A DNA stretch of 24,048 nt from a bacterium (GCA_026713745.1 JAPONU010000262.1:1-24048), one strand, 5' to 3'; positions 6,442 through 17,072 are shown, counted from the first letter of the stretch. The notes: generated by a model from the letters alone, not told the origin. Made by a program: numbers and translations.

Positions 6442-7536
6442 GTGAAGTTCAGATGCGAACGGGACACGCTGATCACCGCTCTCAACCGGGCCGGTCGGGC
6501 CGTGACGACCAAGGCCGGCCCCGTCGTGGGTCTATCGGGGGTACTGCTGGAACTCTCCGGCGACAGTCTTTCGGTCACCGGGAGCGATGTGGATCTCACG
6601 ATTGCGGATCGGGTCACCGTCAGTGGCAGTGAGAACGGATCCGCGCTGGTCCAGGCGCGGCTGCTCACCGACATCGTGCGGTCGCTGGACCTCGGCGCGG
6701 TTGACGTGGAGTTCGACGACGGGGTGCTGAGCGTTCGTGCCGGCCGGTCGGAGTTCTCGCTGCGGACGATGCCGGCGTCGGATTTCCCGCGGATTCCGCT
6801 GCTCGGTGAGGCCACCGTGACCGTGGACGGTCAGGCGCTGGTGGGTGGACTGCGCCAGGTGGTGTCGGCCGCCGGCCGCGACGAGTCCCGACCGGTGCTG
6901 ACCGGGGTGCTGCTGACGGCGTTCGGCGGTGGTCTCCGGCTGGTGGCGACCGACTCGTACCGGCTGGCGCAGCGGGACATCGCGAGCGTCTCGATGGAGG
7001 TCGGTGACAAGGGTGTCCTGATGCCGTCGCGGGCGCTTGAGGAAGTAGCTCGCCTGGTCGTCGACGACGTGCGCGTCGGCGTGCAACTCGACGAGAACAC
7101 CGTGCTGTTCGAAGTCGGCGAGACACGCCTGTCGGCACGGCTGATCAACGGAGATTTTCCCAGTTACGAGGGCCTGATCCCCACCGATCATCCCAACCGG
7201 CTGGTGACCGACCGCAAGACGCTTCTCGACGCCATCCGGCGGGTCCGCCTGCTGGCGCTGGCACAGGTGCCGATGCGAGTGAGCATGCAGGGCGGCGGCA
7301 TGACGCTGTCCGCACGCGCGCAGGACGTGGGCGAGGCGACCGAGGAGGTGGCTGCTTCCTATGAAGGTGAGGACCTCGTCATTGCCTTCAATGCGCAGTA
7401 CCTGCACGACGGCGTGGAAGCACTCGACTGCGAGCAGATCGTTCTGCTCACTGCCGACAAGCTGAAGCCGGCACTGTTGCGGTCCCCTACCGAGGACGAC
7501 TTCCTGTACGTGCTCATGCCTTTGCGAATCACCTGA
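6442..7536 (+). CDS. dnaN: DNA polymerase III sliding clamp (beta subunit)
   Basis: This 364-residue protein is the beta clamp, a dimeric ring that tethers polymerase III to DNA. It starts MKFRCERDTLITALNRAGRAV, shows the domain repeats TDIVRSL, SRPVLTGVLL and ATDSYRLAQRDI, and ends FLYVLMPLRIT, close to the family's C-terminal MPMR/L motif. GTG 6442 is preceded by AAGGA (6429-6433) at a suitable distance. recF begins 6 bases after its stop, whose bases overlap recF's GAGGAG ribosome-binding site. Confidence 0.97.
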   Translation: MKFRCERDTLITALNRAGRAVTTKAGPVVGLSGVLLELSGDSLSVTGSDVDLTIADRVTVSGSENGSALVQARLLTDIVRSLDLGAVDVEFDDGVLSVRAGRSEFSLRTMPASDFPRIPLLGEATVTVDGQALVGGLRQVVSAAGRDESRPVLTGVLLTAFGGGLRLVATDSYRLAQRDIASVSMEVGDKGVLMPSRALEEVARLVVDDVRVGVQLDENTVLFEVGETRLSARLINGDFPSYEGLIPTDHPNRLVTDRKTLLDAIRRVRLLALAQVPMRVSMQGGGMTLSARAQDVGEATEEVAASYEGEDLVIAFNAQYLHDGVEALDCEQIVLLTADKLKPALLRSPTEDDFLYVLMPLRIT

Positions 7537-7542
7537 GGAGAC

Positions 7543-8646
7543 GTGCTGCTTCGCTGGCTCGAGGTAACCGACTTCCGCATGCACAAGAGCGTTGCGCTCC
7601 AACCGTCAGAAGGTCTGACGGTGATCCGCGGCCCGAACGGGTCGGGCAAGACCTCTCTCCTGGAAGCAATCGGCTACCTGGCGACGCTCTCGTCGTTCCG
7701 CGGTGCCGGCTCCGTCGATCTCATCCGGGCCGGCACCGCCGGAGCGATCCTGCGCGGTGAGTTCGCGGTGACCGATCGCCGCCTGCTGGTGGAGACCGAA
7801 GTGCGCCCGGCAGGTGAACGCAACCGAACGCAGGTGAACCGCCAGCCATTGCGACGCGCCGCAGACCTGCAGGAGCAGGTTCCGGTGCTGACGTTCCAAC
7901 CCGATGATCTTCTCGTTGTCAAGGGCTCACCGGGTTCCCGTCGAGACGCCATCGACGGTGCGGTCGTGAGTCTCAATCCGCGGGTTGCCGAGGATCGCCG
8001 CCGGCTGTCTGTCTGCCTGCGTCAGCGCAACGCACTGTTGCGCCAGATCGGCCCCGGCGGCGGGCAACGCATGGACGCCGACAGTCGGCGCTCACTCGAC
8101 ATCTGGGACGATCGGCTTGCGGCGGCCGCGGAGACATGGGCGAGCCATCGCCGCCGTACCGTCGAGGAGCTTCAGCCGCGAATGGAGCGACTCTTCCGGC
8201 GGCTCAGCGGCGACGCCACGGTCCCGGTGGACATGGCGTACGAACCGGGCTGGTTGGCCACCGGGTTGGCGGTGGCGCTGACGGAGGCCCGCGGGGAGGA
8301 TCTGCAGCGGTCGGTCACAACCGTTGGCCCGCATCGGGATGACCTGGAATGGAGTCTCGACCGACTCCCGGCGCGGACGCACGCCTCGCAGGGCAACCAG
8401 CGATGTCTCTCTCTGGCGTTGCGCCTGGCGTTGCACGAGACGATGACCGAAGCCGGCGGCGAGCCCCCGCTCCTGCTGCTCGACGACGTCTTCTCCGAGT
8501 TGGATGCGACGCGCCAGGCGCAGCTGTTGGAGTTGTTGCCGGCGGGGCAGGTTCTGCTGGCGACCGCCGGAGAGGTTCCCCCTGCGGCACGACCGGCCGA
8601 GGTGCTCTCGATCGATGAGCTGCCGGCGACCGCGGCCGCGCGATGA
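7543..8646 (+). CDS. recF: DNA replication and repair protein RecF
   Basis: The 367-residue SMC-like ATPase has Walker A GPNGSGKT (30-37), the signature region THASQGNQRCLSLALRLAL, and Walker B LLLLDDVFSELD near the C-terminus. RecF helps RecO and RecR load RecA at single-strand gaps. GTG 7543 follows GAGGAG, which overlaps the dnaN stop. Its TGA overlaps the next gene's ATG (ATGA), indicating translational coupling. Confidence 0.96.
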   Translation: MLLRWLEVTDFRMHKSVALQPSEGLTVIRGPNGSGKTSLLEAIGYLATLSSFRGAGSVDLIRAGTAGAILRGEFAVTDRRLLVETEVRPAGERNRTQVNRQPLRRAADLQEQVPVLTFQPDDLLVVKGSPGSRRDAIDGAVVSLNPRVAEDRRRLSVCLRQRNALLRQIGPGGGQRMDADSRRSLDIWDDRLAAAAETWASHRRRTVEELQPRMERLFRRLSGDATVPVDMAYEPGWLATGLAVALTEARGEDLQRSVTTVGPHRDDLEWSLDRLPARTHASQGNQRCLSLALRLALHETMTEAGGEPPLLLLDDVFSELDATRQAQLLELLPAGQVLLATAGEVPPAARPAEVLSIDELPATAAAR

Positions 8647-8987
8647 GTCAGGAGGCGGTCGGGCGCCGCGGGCCGCGCCACATCACCGACGGCCTCAACC
8701 GACTGTTGGGGGGCCTCGGCTCGCCGTCCGCCGATGTCCTTGTGGCCCTCTTCGAGCACTGGGCGGCCGTCGCGGGCCCCACGCTCGCCGCTCACAGCCG
8801 ACCGGCACGACTCGTTCACCGGCGACTGACCGTCGACGTGGACGACCCTGCGTGGGCTGCGCAGGTGCGCTTGGCGGAGAGTGAGTTGCTCGCTCGCCTG
8901 GCCGAGCGTCTCGGACAGGGGAAAGTGCAGTTCATTCGGGCGAGAGTCACTGCGGGAACGAACCGGGAGCGGCGGCGGAGGCGGTAG
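8643..8987 (+). CDS. DUF721 / DciA-like protein
   Basis: This 114-residue protein has the DUF721 pattern: HWAAVAGPTLAAHSRPARL followed by a short beta segment and VDDPAWAAQVRLAESELLARL. It ends in a run of arginines. DUF721 proteins between recF and gyrB are standard in actinobacteria. The family includes DciA, which loads or assists the DnaB helicase in bacteria lacking DnaC/DnaI; that role is inferred here. The start overlaps the recF stop by 4 bases. Its stop codon is embedded in TAGAAT, a candidate -10 box for gyrB. Confidence 0.85.
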   Translation: MSQEAVGRRGPRHITDGLNRLLGGLGSPSADVLVALFEHWAAVAGPTLAAHSRPARLVHRRLTVDVDDPAWAAQVRLAESELLARLAERLGQGKVQFIRARVTAGTNRERRRRR

Positions 8988-8990
8988 AAT
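8985..8990 (+). promoter_or_regulatory. Candidate gyrB -10 box
   Basis: TAGAAT matches the TANNNT form of actinobacterial -10 boxes and lies 122 bases before the proposed gyrB GTG, at the exact end of the DUF721 gene. No TTGACA-like -35 is visible. The transcribed leader would contain a GGCCTC-CAA-GAGGCC hairpin (9062-9076) and a CCGGTACCGG palindrome (9087-9096). Confidence 0.3.
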
Positions 8991-9112
8991 GAACCCGGTC
9001 GAGCAAAGCCGTCGGCCGGCACCACCGGTGCATGCAATGTCCCGCCCGGGGCGTGCGAGACGGCCTCCAAGAGGCCCCAAGAGGAACCGGTACCGGACGG
9101 AGACGCTTTCGA

Positions 9113-11122
9113 GTGGTTGATAGCGCCGAGTCTTACGAAGCAGCCGACATCACCGTTCTGGAAGGTCTGGAGGCTGTCCGCCGCCGACCGGGGATGTACA
9201 TCGGTTCCACGGGGCCGGCCGGGCTGCACCATCTCGTCTACGAGGTCGTGGACAACGCCGTCGACGAGGCGATGGCCGGCCACTGCACCGAGGTGGACGT
9301 CACGCTGCACGCCGACGGCTCCTGTGAGGTGGTCGACAACGGCCGGGGCATCCCTGTGGGTCCCCATCCCGAGATGCCCGACCTGTCGGCTCTCGAAGTG
9401 GTCATGACGATGTTGCACGCCGGAGGCAAGTTCGGCGGCAGCGGCTACAAGGTCTCCGGCGGGCTGCACGGCGTGGGTGTGTCGGTGGTCAACGCGCTGT
9501 CTGAGCGCCTGCAGGTGGAGATCCGCCGCGGTGGAAGTCGCTGGGCCATGTGCTTCGTGGACGGCGGCGACGTGGAGGCGCCCCTGCAGGAGGTCGAGGA
9601 CGTACCGGCCGGCGGCCCGACCGGCACCACGGTCCGCTTCTGGCCGGACGCGAAGGTATTCGACGAGGTTGAGTTCCAGGCAGCCCGGCTGACCGAGCGC
9701 CTCCAGGTCATGGCGTTTCTCAATGCCGATCTCCGCGTCCGCTTCCGGGACCTTCGCTCGCCGGCGGGTTCGGACTGGACGACATTCCGCTACTCCGGCG
9801 GTATCGGCGACTTCGTCCGGCACGTCAACGCTTCCCGGGAGACGCTGTTCTCCGAGGTGGGCTACTTCCACCAGGAGGAGTCCGACCAGGAGGTGGAGGT
9901 GGCATTCCAGTGGAGCACCGCCTACAACACCGACGGGCTGTACTCCTTCGCCAACGGCATCACGACCACCGAGGGCGGGATGCACGAGGAGGGGTTCCGC
10001 AAGGCCCTCACCGGCGCGGCCAACCGCTATGCCGACCGCAAGGGTCTACTGCGCGGGGTGGCCAACCTGCAGGGCGAGGACATCCGGGAGGGCCTGACGG
10101 CGATCGTCAGCGTGCGCCTGCACGAGCCGCAGTTCGAGGGTCAGACCAAGAGCAAGCTGGGGAACGTCTCCATCCGCACACTGGTGGAACGCGCCACCAA
10201 CCGCCATCTGGGGGACTGGCTGGAGGAACACCCCAGCGAGGCTCGCCGCATCGTCACCAAAGCGGCGGAGGCTTCCCGTGCCCGCGAGGCCGCGCGTGCC
10301 GCCCGCGAAGCCACGCGCCGGAAGTCGGCTCTCAACGGCGCCGGGCTGCCGGGCAAGCTCACCGACTGCACCTCGGGGGACATCGACGAGAACGAGCTGT
10401 ACATCGTGGAGGGCGACTCCGCCGGCGGGTCGGCCAAGAAGGCCCGCGATCCCCGCACCATGGCCGTTCTGCCCATCAGGGGCAAGATCCTCAACGTCGA
10501 GCGGGCCCGCGCCGACCGCATGTTGCGCAACAGTGAGATCGCAGCTCTCATCAGCGCCATCGGGGCAGGCTTCGGCGTTCCCGACGGCGACGGCGACAGT
10601 GACGACGCTGAGAGCAAGGGGCGCCGTCCCGGCAACGGCAACGGTGTTGACAGCAACGGCGGCTTCGACCTCAACAAGCTGCGGTACGGCAAGATCATCC
10701 TGCTTTGCGACGCTGACGTGGACGGCAGCCACATCCGGACGCTGCTGCTGACCTTCCTGTTCCGCCAGATGAGGCCGCTGATCGAGGAGGGGCACGTCTA
10801 CATCGCCCAGCCGCCGCTGTACTCCACCGAGGTGGGTCGCAACAAGGTGTACCTCAAGGACGACCGGGCCAAGACCGAGTTCCTCACCGACCATCCGAAG
10901 CATCGCAGCGAGTTCCAGCGCCTGAAGGGCCTCGGCGAGATGGATGCGGACGAACTCTGGGAGACAACCTTGGATCCCGCCCAGCGCACCCTGCTGCGAG
11001 TCGACATCGAGGAAGCCGCCGTTGCCGACGCCGTCTTCTCACAGTTGATGGGTGATGACGTGGAGAGCCGGAAGTCGTTCATCCAGGCGAACGCCGGCGA
11101 CGTGCGTTTCCTGGACATCTGA
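9113..11122 (+). CDS. gyrB: DNA gyrase subunit B
   Basis: GyrB is the ATPase and TOPRIM subunit of DNA gyrase. The GHKL domain starts VLEGLEAVRRRPGMYIGSTG, with VYEVVDNAVDEA and a glycine-rich GGLHGVGVSVVNALS lid. The TOPRIM domain has YIVEGDSAGG (E433) and LCDADVDGSHI (D533, D535, D537). I chose GTG 9113, with GGAG 10 bases upstream, giving 669 residues; the frame also allows ATG 9032, which adds 27 residues unlike the family. An acidic and glycine/asparagine-rich insertion occupies about residues 490-515 between two TOPRIM segments, where many GyrBs have only a short loop. gyrA follows after 5 bases. Confidence 0.95.
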   Translation: MVDSAESYEAADITVLEGLEAVRRRPGMYIGSTGPAGLHHLVYEVVDNAVDEAMAGHCTEVDVTLHADGSCEVVDNGRGIPVGPHPEMPDLSALEVVMTMLHAGGKFGGSGYKVSGGLHGVGVSVVNALSERLQVEIRRGGSRWAMCFVDGGDVEAPLQEVEDVPAGGPTGTTVRFWPDAKVFDEVEFQAARLTERLQVMAFLNADLRVRFRDLRSPAGSDWTTFRYSGGIGDFVRHVNASRETLFSEVGYFHQEESDQEVEVAFQWSTAYNTDGLYSFANGITTTEGGMHEEGFRKALTGAANRYADRKGLLRGVANLQGEDIREGLTAIVSVRLHEPQFEGQTKSKLGNVSIRTLVERATNRHLGDWLEEHPSEARRIVTKAAEASRAREAARAAREATRRKSALNGAGLPGKLTDCTSGDIDENELYIVEGDSAGGSAKKARDPRTMAVLPIRGKILNVERARADRMLRNSEIAALISAIGAGFGVPDGDGDSDDAESKGRRPGNGNGVDSNGGFDLNKLRYGKIILLCDADVDGSHIRTLLLTFLFRQMRPLIEEGHVYIAQPPLYSTEVGRNKVYLKDDRAKTEFLTDHPKHRSEFQRLKGLGEMDADELWETTLDPAQRTLLRVDIEEAAVADAVFSQLMGDDVESRKSFIQANAGDVRFLDI

Positions 11123-11127
11123 GCGGC

Positions 11128-13598
<2,471 letters not shown>

Positions 13599-13602
<4 letters not shown>

Positions 13603-14162
13603 GGTCCGGCCTCCGGCGGTCTCGCCGGGTGCTGCGCCGCGGCGGGGAAGGGGGCCAGGTTCTGCCCCTCGTGGTGCTGTGTGTCGTCGCGCTCGCGGCG
13701 GGCGCGCTCGTGCTGGCGCAGCTGGCGGGCCGCGCTCAACTGATGGCACGGTCGCAGACGGCGGCGGATGCTGCGGCCCTGGCGGGGGCGCAAGCCGATC
13801 GCAGCGCCGCGGCCGAACTGGCCGCAGCCAACGGTGCCGGACTGATCGACTTCGAGGTGGACGGAGGTGTGGCTCGCGTGGAGGTAGCGCTCGGCGACGA
13901 GCGAGCGGCGGCCGCCGCTGAGCGGCCTCTGCCGGCAGCGGCGCCCGCTCTGGCCGCGGCGCTGGACAGGGCGAGTGTGATCCTCGATGAGGACGTGGCC
14001 GGGGTGGTCCGCCTGCTGGGACCGCTCGGAGCCGGTGGAATCGAAGCGCCGCGCCCGCTGGCGGCCCGGCTGGCGGTGGTGAGCAATCGTACGGGCCTGT
14101 GCCGAGCCAATGACGGTCGTCCCGTACACTTCGTCCTGTGTCCGGCGATCCATCGGTGGTGA
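13599..14162 (+). CDS. TadE/TadG-like pilus-assembly N-terminal domain protein
   Basis: The 187-residue product has one N-terminal membrane segment following GGQVLPLVVL (about residues 19-42). It continues AQLMARSQTAADAAALAGAQA, the pattern of TadE/TadG-like proteins of Flp pilus or secretion loci. The rest is alanine-rich and without a recognised domain. The start is a TTG at 13599 overlapping the gyrA stop in TTGA; GTG 13629 is an alternative. No other tad genes are in the window, so a pilus role is not supported by context. It overlaps the next gene by 25 bases. The gene looks real from its domain and tight spacing; function is unknown. Confidence 0.7.
14125..14130 (+). promoter_or_regulatory. 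Candidate -10 box for leaderless DUF3566 gene
   Basis: TACACT lies 7 bases before GTG 14138, the spacing expected when the transcript begins at the start codon. There is no ribosome-binding site before that GTG, which supports a leaderless messenger from within the preceding gene. No -35 is clear. Confidence 0.35.
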
Positions 14163-14701
14163 GGCCGCCGCCTGCGCCAGGCAATGCCGTGCACCGCGAC
14201 CGGGGCGAGCAGCCCGCGCCGGGTGAGCGCTGGACGATCTCCGAGCGGCGCCGGCGCCGGCGGTTGCAGATCCGCAGCGTGCGCCGGATCGTGCGCCGCG
14301 TGGAACTCTGGTCGGTGCTGAAACTCTCGATGATCCTGTATCTCTGCCTGTGGGCGGTCCTGCTGGTGGCAGCGGTGATCCTCTGGAGCGCGGTGGACTC
14401 CACGGGTCTGATCGACCGCATCGAGGCGTTCGTGACGCAGATTTTCGGGCTCGAGAGTTTCGAGTTCGTGCCGGGACAGATCTTCCGGGTGTACGCGCTG
14501 GGGAGCCTGGTGATGGCGTTCCTCGCCACGGCCTTCAACGTCATGGCGGCCGTCCTCTTCAACCTCATCAGCGAGTTGGTCGGCGGCCTGCGGATCATGC
14601 TGGTGGAGGAGGAGTCCACGCGCTTCCGCCCGGCGCGGGCAAGGCCGCGGCCCCTGAGAGATCGGGTGCCGGGCAGGCGGCCGGCCGGACCGCGCCGGTG
14701 A
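14138..14701 (+). CDS. DUF3566 domain-containing membrane protein
   Basis: The 187-residue protein has a basic, disordered N-terminus (about 1-60) and membrane segments at about 66-90 (MILYLCLWAVLLVAAVILW) and 124-148. Between them lies FGLESFEFVPGQIFRVYALG, typical of DUF3566. The end is arginine- and proline-rich. Members sit just after gyrA in many actinobacteria, next to tRNA-Ile, as here. Their molecular role is not established. The GTG start has no ribosome-binding site but a -10-like TACACT 7 bases upstream. GTG codons at 14156 and 14159 would shorten it by 6-7 residues and nearly remove the overlap with the previous gene. Confidence 0.88.
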   Translation: MSGDPSVVRPPPAPGNAVHRDRGEQPAPGERWTISERRRRRRLQIRSVRRIVRRVELWSVLKLSMILYLCLWAVLLVAAVILWSAVDSTGLIDRIEAFVTQIFGLESFEFVPGQIFRVYALGSLVMAFLATAFNVMAAVLFNLISELVGGLRIMLVEEESTRFRPARARPRPLRDRVPGRRPAGPRR

Positions 14702-14725
14702 GGGCCTCGGCACTGCCGCCGCTGG

Positions 14726-14753
14726 TTGCCGGGGCCCAGGTGGGCGCTAGCGT
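14726..14753 (+). promoter_or_regulatory. Promoter of tRNA-Ile
   Basis: TTGCCG (14726-14731) and TAGCGT (14748-14753) are 16 bases apart, the best -35/-10 pair in the window. The expected start point is about 14760, a few bases before the mature tRNA 5' end at 14764. Confidence 0.5.
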
Positions 14754-14763
14754 TGGATGCTCC

Positions 14764-14837
<74 letters not shown>

Positions 14838-14846
14838 CGCGGTCGC

Positions 14847-14852
14847 TAGAGT
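14847..14852 (+). promoter_or_regulatory. Candidate -10 box for the 48-codon ORF
   Basis: TAGAGT lies 7 bases before the GTG at 14860. The spacing fits a leaderless transcript starting at the GTG; no -35 is clear because the upstream bases are the tRNA 3' end. Confidence 0.3.
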
Positions 14853-14859
14853 CGCAGAT

Positions 14860-15006
14860 GTGCGCGACGTGTTCGGTCGGGTGGCGACGTTCATTCTTGC
14901 CGCGCTGGCGATCCTCGTCATGGACTGGATCATGCGGATCTGCACCGAGGTCCAGCCGGCCCGCCAGGGGGGATGGCGACCGTTGCGTGGTCCGGGACTG
15001 ACCTGA
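14860..15006 (+). CDS. Small single-pass membrane protein (hypothetical, 48 aa)
   Basis: A GTG-started frame of 48 codons begins MRDVFGRVATFILAALAILV, giving one hydrophobic helix (about residues 8-24). A short polar tail ending WRPLRGPGLT follows, then TGA. It fills the gap between tRNA-Ile and the next gene. There is no ribosome-binding site, but TAGAGT sits 7 bases before the GTG. I recognise no family. The alternative is non-coding spacer; support is the helix, the -10-like box and the fit to the gap. Confidence 0.45.
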   Translation: MRDVFGRVATFILAALAILVMDWIMRICTEVQPARQGGWRPLRGPGLT

Positions 15007-15033
15007 GGGTCCGCGGCCGGCGGGCCTGAGCAG

Positions 15034-16014
15034 ATGCGCCTCGGGGTTGTCGGCACCGGTGCGGTCGGCGCGCGGATCGTCCGGATCCTCGCCGCGACCG
15101 AGGGCACCGAGCCCGTGGCGGTCTGCGGTCATAGCCCGGCCTCGACGGCCGAGGTCGTGCGGGCGGTGCCGGGCACGATCGCCGCAGGCCTCGGTGACCT
15201 GCAGCGCGCCGACGCAGTCGTGCTGGCGACGCCGTCGGGCACCCAGTGGCCGATGGCGGTCCAGTTGGTCCGTGCCGGCGCGGCGGTCGTCTCGGTCTCC
15301 GGCGATCCGGCCGAGGTGCGGGGCCTGCTGGCACTGGACACCACAGCACGCGAGCGCGGTGTGCCGCTGGTGCTCGGGGCTGCCTTCTCCCCCGGGCTGA
15401 CGTGCGTCCTGGCAGCGCACGCCGCGAGCTGGTTCGACAGTGTGAGCGCCGTCGCTGTCGCTCGTCAGGGAACGGGCGGGCCGGCCTGCGCCCGCCGGTA
15501 TCACGCGGCGCTGGGCCGCAGTGCCTGGGTGTGGGTCGACGGCACTTGGGTGCGCCGCCGCGGCGGTTCGGGTCGAGAATTGTGCTGGTTCCCCGACCCG
15601 GTGGGTCCGGCGGACTGCTACTTCGGAGCGCTCGCCGAGCCGCAACTCCTGATCCGCCTGTTGCCCGAAGCGGACACGATCACCGCCCGGCGGGCCGCCG
15701 ACCGCCAGGACCGTCTCACATCCCATCTCCCCATGCTCACGCCCCCGTATGCCGAGGGCGGCCTCGGAGCGGTACGGGTCGCGGTGAGCGGAGAGCTACG
15801 GGGCGAGAGCACGCAGCGGGTGCTCGGCGTGGCCCACAATCCCGCGGCCGCCACAGCCACGGTGGCCGCCGCGGCGGTTCTGTCCCTCGCAGCCGGCGAG
15901 GGGCGCCGCAGCGGCGCCATGGGGCTGGCGGAGGCCCTGGCGCCGTTGAGCTTCCTGAGCGCGTTGACCGAGCGGGGGATCACTCCCGTCCTGTTCGAGG
16001 GCGTCGGCCTCTAG
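15034..16014 (+). CDS. NAD(P)-binding Rossmann-fold oxidoreductase (saccharopine dehydrogenase-like)
   Basis: The 326-residue protein opens with MRLGVVGTGAVGARIVRIL, a GxGxxG dinucleotide-binding loop (G7, G9, G12). VVLATPSGTQWPMAVQLVRAG is the next Rossmann strand-helix of Gfo/Idh or saccharopine-dehydrogenase-like enzymes. The later AAFSPGLTCVLAAHAA also resembles the saccharopine-dehydrogenase-like group. The substrate cannot be read from sequence, and the neighbours do not define a pathway. ATG 15034 has only a weak upstream purine run (GAGCAG). Its TAG stop lies in the CTAG shared with the convergent hisN-like gene. Confidence 0.8.
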   Translation: MRLGVVGTGAVGARIVRILAATEGTEPVAVCGHSPASTAEVVRAVPGTIAAGLGDLQRADAVVLATPSGTQWPMAVQLVRAGAAVVSVSGDPAEVRGLLALDTTARERGVPLVLGAAFSPGLTCVLAAHAASWFDSVSAVAVARQGTGGPACARRYHAALGRSAWVWVDGTWVRRRGGSGRELCWFPDPVGPADCYFGALAEPQLLIRLLPEADTITARRAADRQDRLTSHLPMLTPPYAEGGLGAVRVAVSGELRGESTQRVLGVAHNPAAATATVAAAAVLSLAAGEGRRSGAMGLAEALAPLSFLSALTERGITPVLFEGVGL

Positions 16015-16799
16015 GTGTGACGGCCCAGCAGGCCTACGACCGCGTCGTGCACGTGGCCGTTGGTGGACACCACGTCGCCGGCCTGCGGGAAGGGAGTGCC
16101 GTCGTAGTCGGTTATCGATCCGCCGGCCTCGGCAACGATGACCAGCATCGGGGCGACATCCCAGAGTGCCAGGCCGGCGTCGAGCATGATCTCCGCCCGC
16201 CCTGTGGCCAGCAGTACGTACCCGTAGCCGTCGCCCCAGGTCCGCACCAAGGGCCCGGGTTCCAGCAGCAGCCGCCGACCGCGTTCGGGCAGGTACTCGA
16301 TCCCGCTTGTGACCAGGTAGGACTCGTCCAGCCGGCCGACAGTGCTGACGCGGGCGACGCGTACCTCGCCTGCGTAGGTGTGCTCGGCTCCGAGGCCCCG
16401 ACCCGCTGCGACAGTCTCCTCGAGGGGTGGGACGTTGGCCACGCCAACGGCGGGTCCGGCCTCGTCGATCATCGCCAGCAGCGTCGTGAACAGCGGCACG
16501 CCGCGCACGAAGCTACGGGTCCCGTCGATGGGGTCGATCACCCAGCGGCGCCCGCTGCTGCCCTCGACGCTGCCGTACTCCTCGCCCAGCACGGCATCGT
16601 CGGGGTAGCGCCGAGCCAGTTCGAGCCGCAGGAATTCCTCCGCCGCCCGGTCGGCCTCGGTGACGGGGCTGCCGTCGGACTTGGCCCGGCTGTCCAGACT
16701 GCGCGGCGAGAACCACCGCATCGCCACCTGTCCGGCGCGCTCCGCCAGATCGAATGCGGAGGAAACCAGTTCGGCATCGACCGCTGCGCCAGGGCTCAC
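16011..16799 (-). CDS. hisN: Inositol monophosphatase family protein, probably histidinol-phosphatase
   Basis: The 262-residue product has the metal-binding motifs GEE (72-74) and WVIDPIDGTRSF (D89, D92, G93, T94). A second site, WDVAPMLVIVAEAGGSITDYDG, lies near the C-terminus. These define the Mg-dependent inositol-phosphatase superfamily. The RTWGDGYGYVLLATGRAEIML stretch resembles actinobacterial HisN, which removes phosphate from histidinol phosphate in histidine synthesis. Inositol or other sugar phosphates remain possible, and no his genes are near. It starts at GTG 16799 without a ribosome-binding site. TAGCCT ends 6 bases before it. Tail-to-tail overlap with the upstream gene is 4 bases. 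Confidence 0.82.
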   Translation of the reverse strand: MSPGAAVDAELVSSAFDLAERAGQVAMRWFSPRSLDSRAKSDGSPVTEADRAAEEFLRLELARRYPDDAVLGEEYGSVEGSSGRRWVIDPIDGTRSFVRGVPLFTTLLAMIDEAGPAVGVANVPPLEETVAAGRGLGAEHTYAGEVRVARVSTVGRLDESYLVTSGIEYLPERGRRLLLEPGPLVRTWGDGYGYVLLATGRAEIMLDAGLALWDVAPMLVIVAEAGGSITDYDGTPFPQAGDVVSTNGHVHDAVVGLLGRHT

Positions 16800-16805
16800 G
16801 ATCGC

Positions 16806-16811
16806 AGGCTA
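16806..16811 (-). promoter_or_regulatory. Candidate -10 box for leaderless hisN-like gene
   Basis: On the minus strand TAGCCT is followed by GCGATC and then the GTG start. This placement fits transcription beginning at the start codon. TTCAGC, 18 bases further upstream, is a weak -35. The remaining spacer up to the tRNA (to 16923) shows nothing else. Confidence 0.35.
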
Positions 16812-16923
16812 ACGGGGCCACAGGACACCGCTGAACGGAGAGGCCGCGCCGCAGATGCCCAAAGGGGTGGTGGCGCCCCGGCTCCGGTGCGACGCCGGCG
16901 GTGTGCCCGGGGACTGCGGCGAG

Positions 16924-16998
16924 CGCGCTCGGAGGGACTCGAACCCCCAACCTTCTGATCCGTAGTCAGACGCTCTGTCCAAATTGAGCTACGAGCGC
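16924..16998 (-). tRNA. tRNA-Arg (anticodon ACG)
   Basis: The minus strand gives 75 bases with acceptor GCGCTCG/CGAGCGC, D stem GCTC/GAGC, anticodon stem TCTGA/TCAGA around loop CTACGGA, and T stem GGGGG/CCCTC (one G-U pair) around TTCGAGT. The anticodon ACG would be edited to ICG to read CGN codons. G is the discriminator and CCA is not encoded. Confidence 0.96.
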
Positions 16999-17004
16999 AT
17001 TGGT

Positions 17005-17018
17005 GCCGGCGAACCGGC
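17005..17018 (-). terminator. Short hairpin between tRNA-Ser and tRNA-Arg
   Basis: On the minus strand GCCGG-TTCG-CCGGC is a perfect 5-bp stem with a UUCG loop, between the two tRNA genes. It could end tRNA-Ser transcription or be a processing element; there is no U tract. Confidence 0.25.
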
Positions 17019-17072
17019 GGGCCCCAAGTATGGCCGATTCCGGCGGAGTTGCCTCCGTGGCCCGCCGGTGTG

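Noticed and set aside
9032..9112. Upstream extension of gyrB from ATG 9032
   Set aside because: The 27 extra residues are arginine-rich and unlike GyrB, while GTG 9113 has a spaced GGAG.
9248..9256. CGTGGACAA, one mismatch from a DnaA box
   Set aside because: Isolated and inside gyrB coding sequence for conserved residues (VVDNAVDE).
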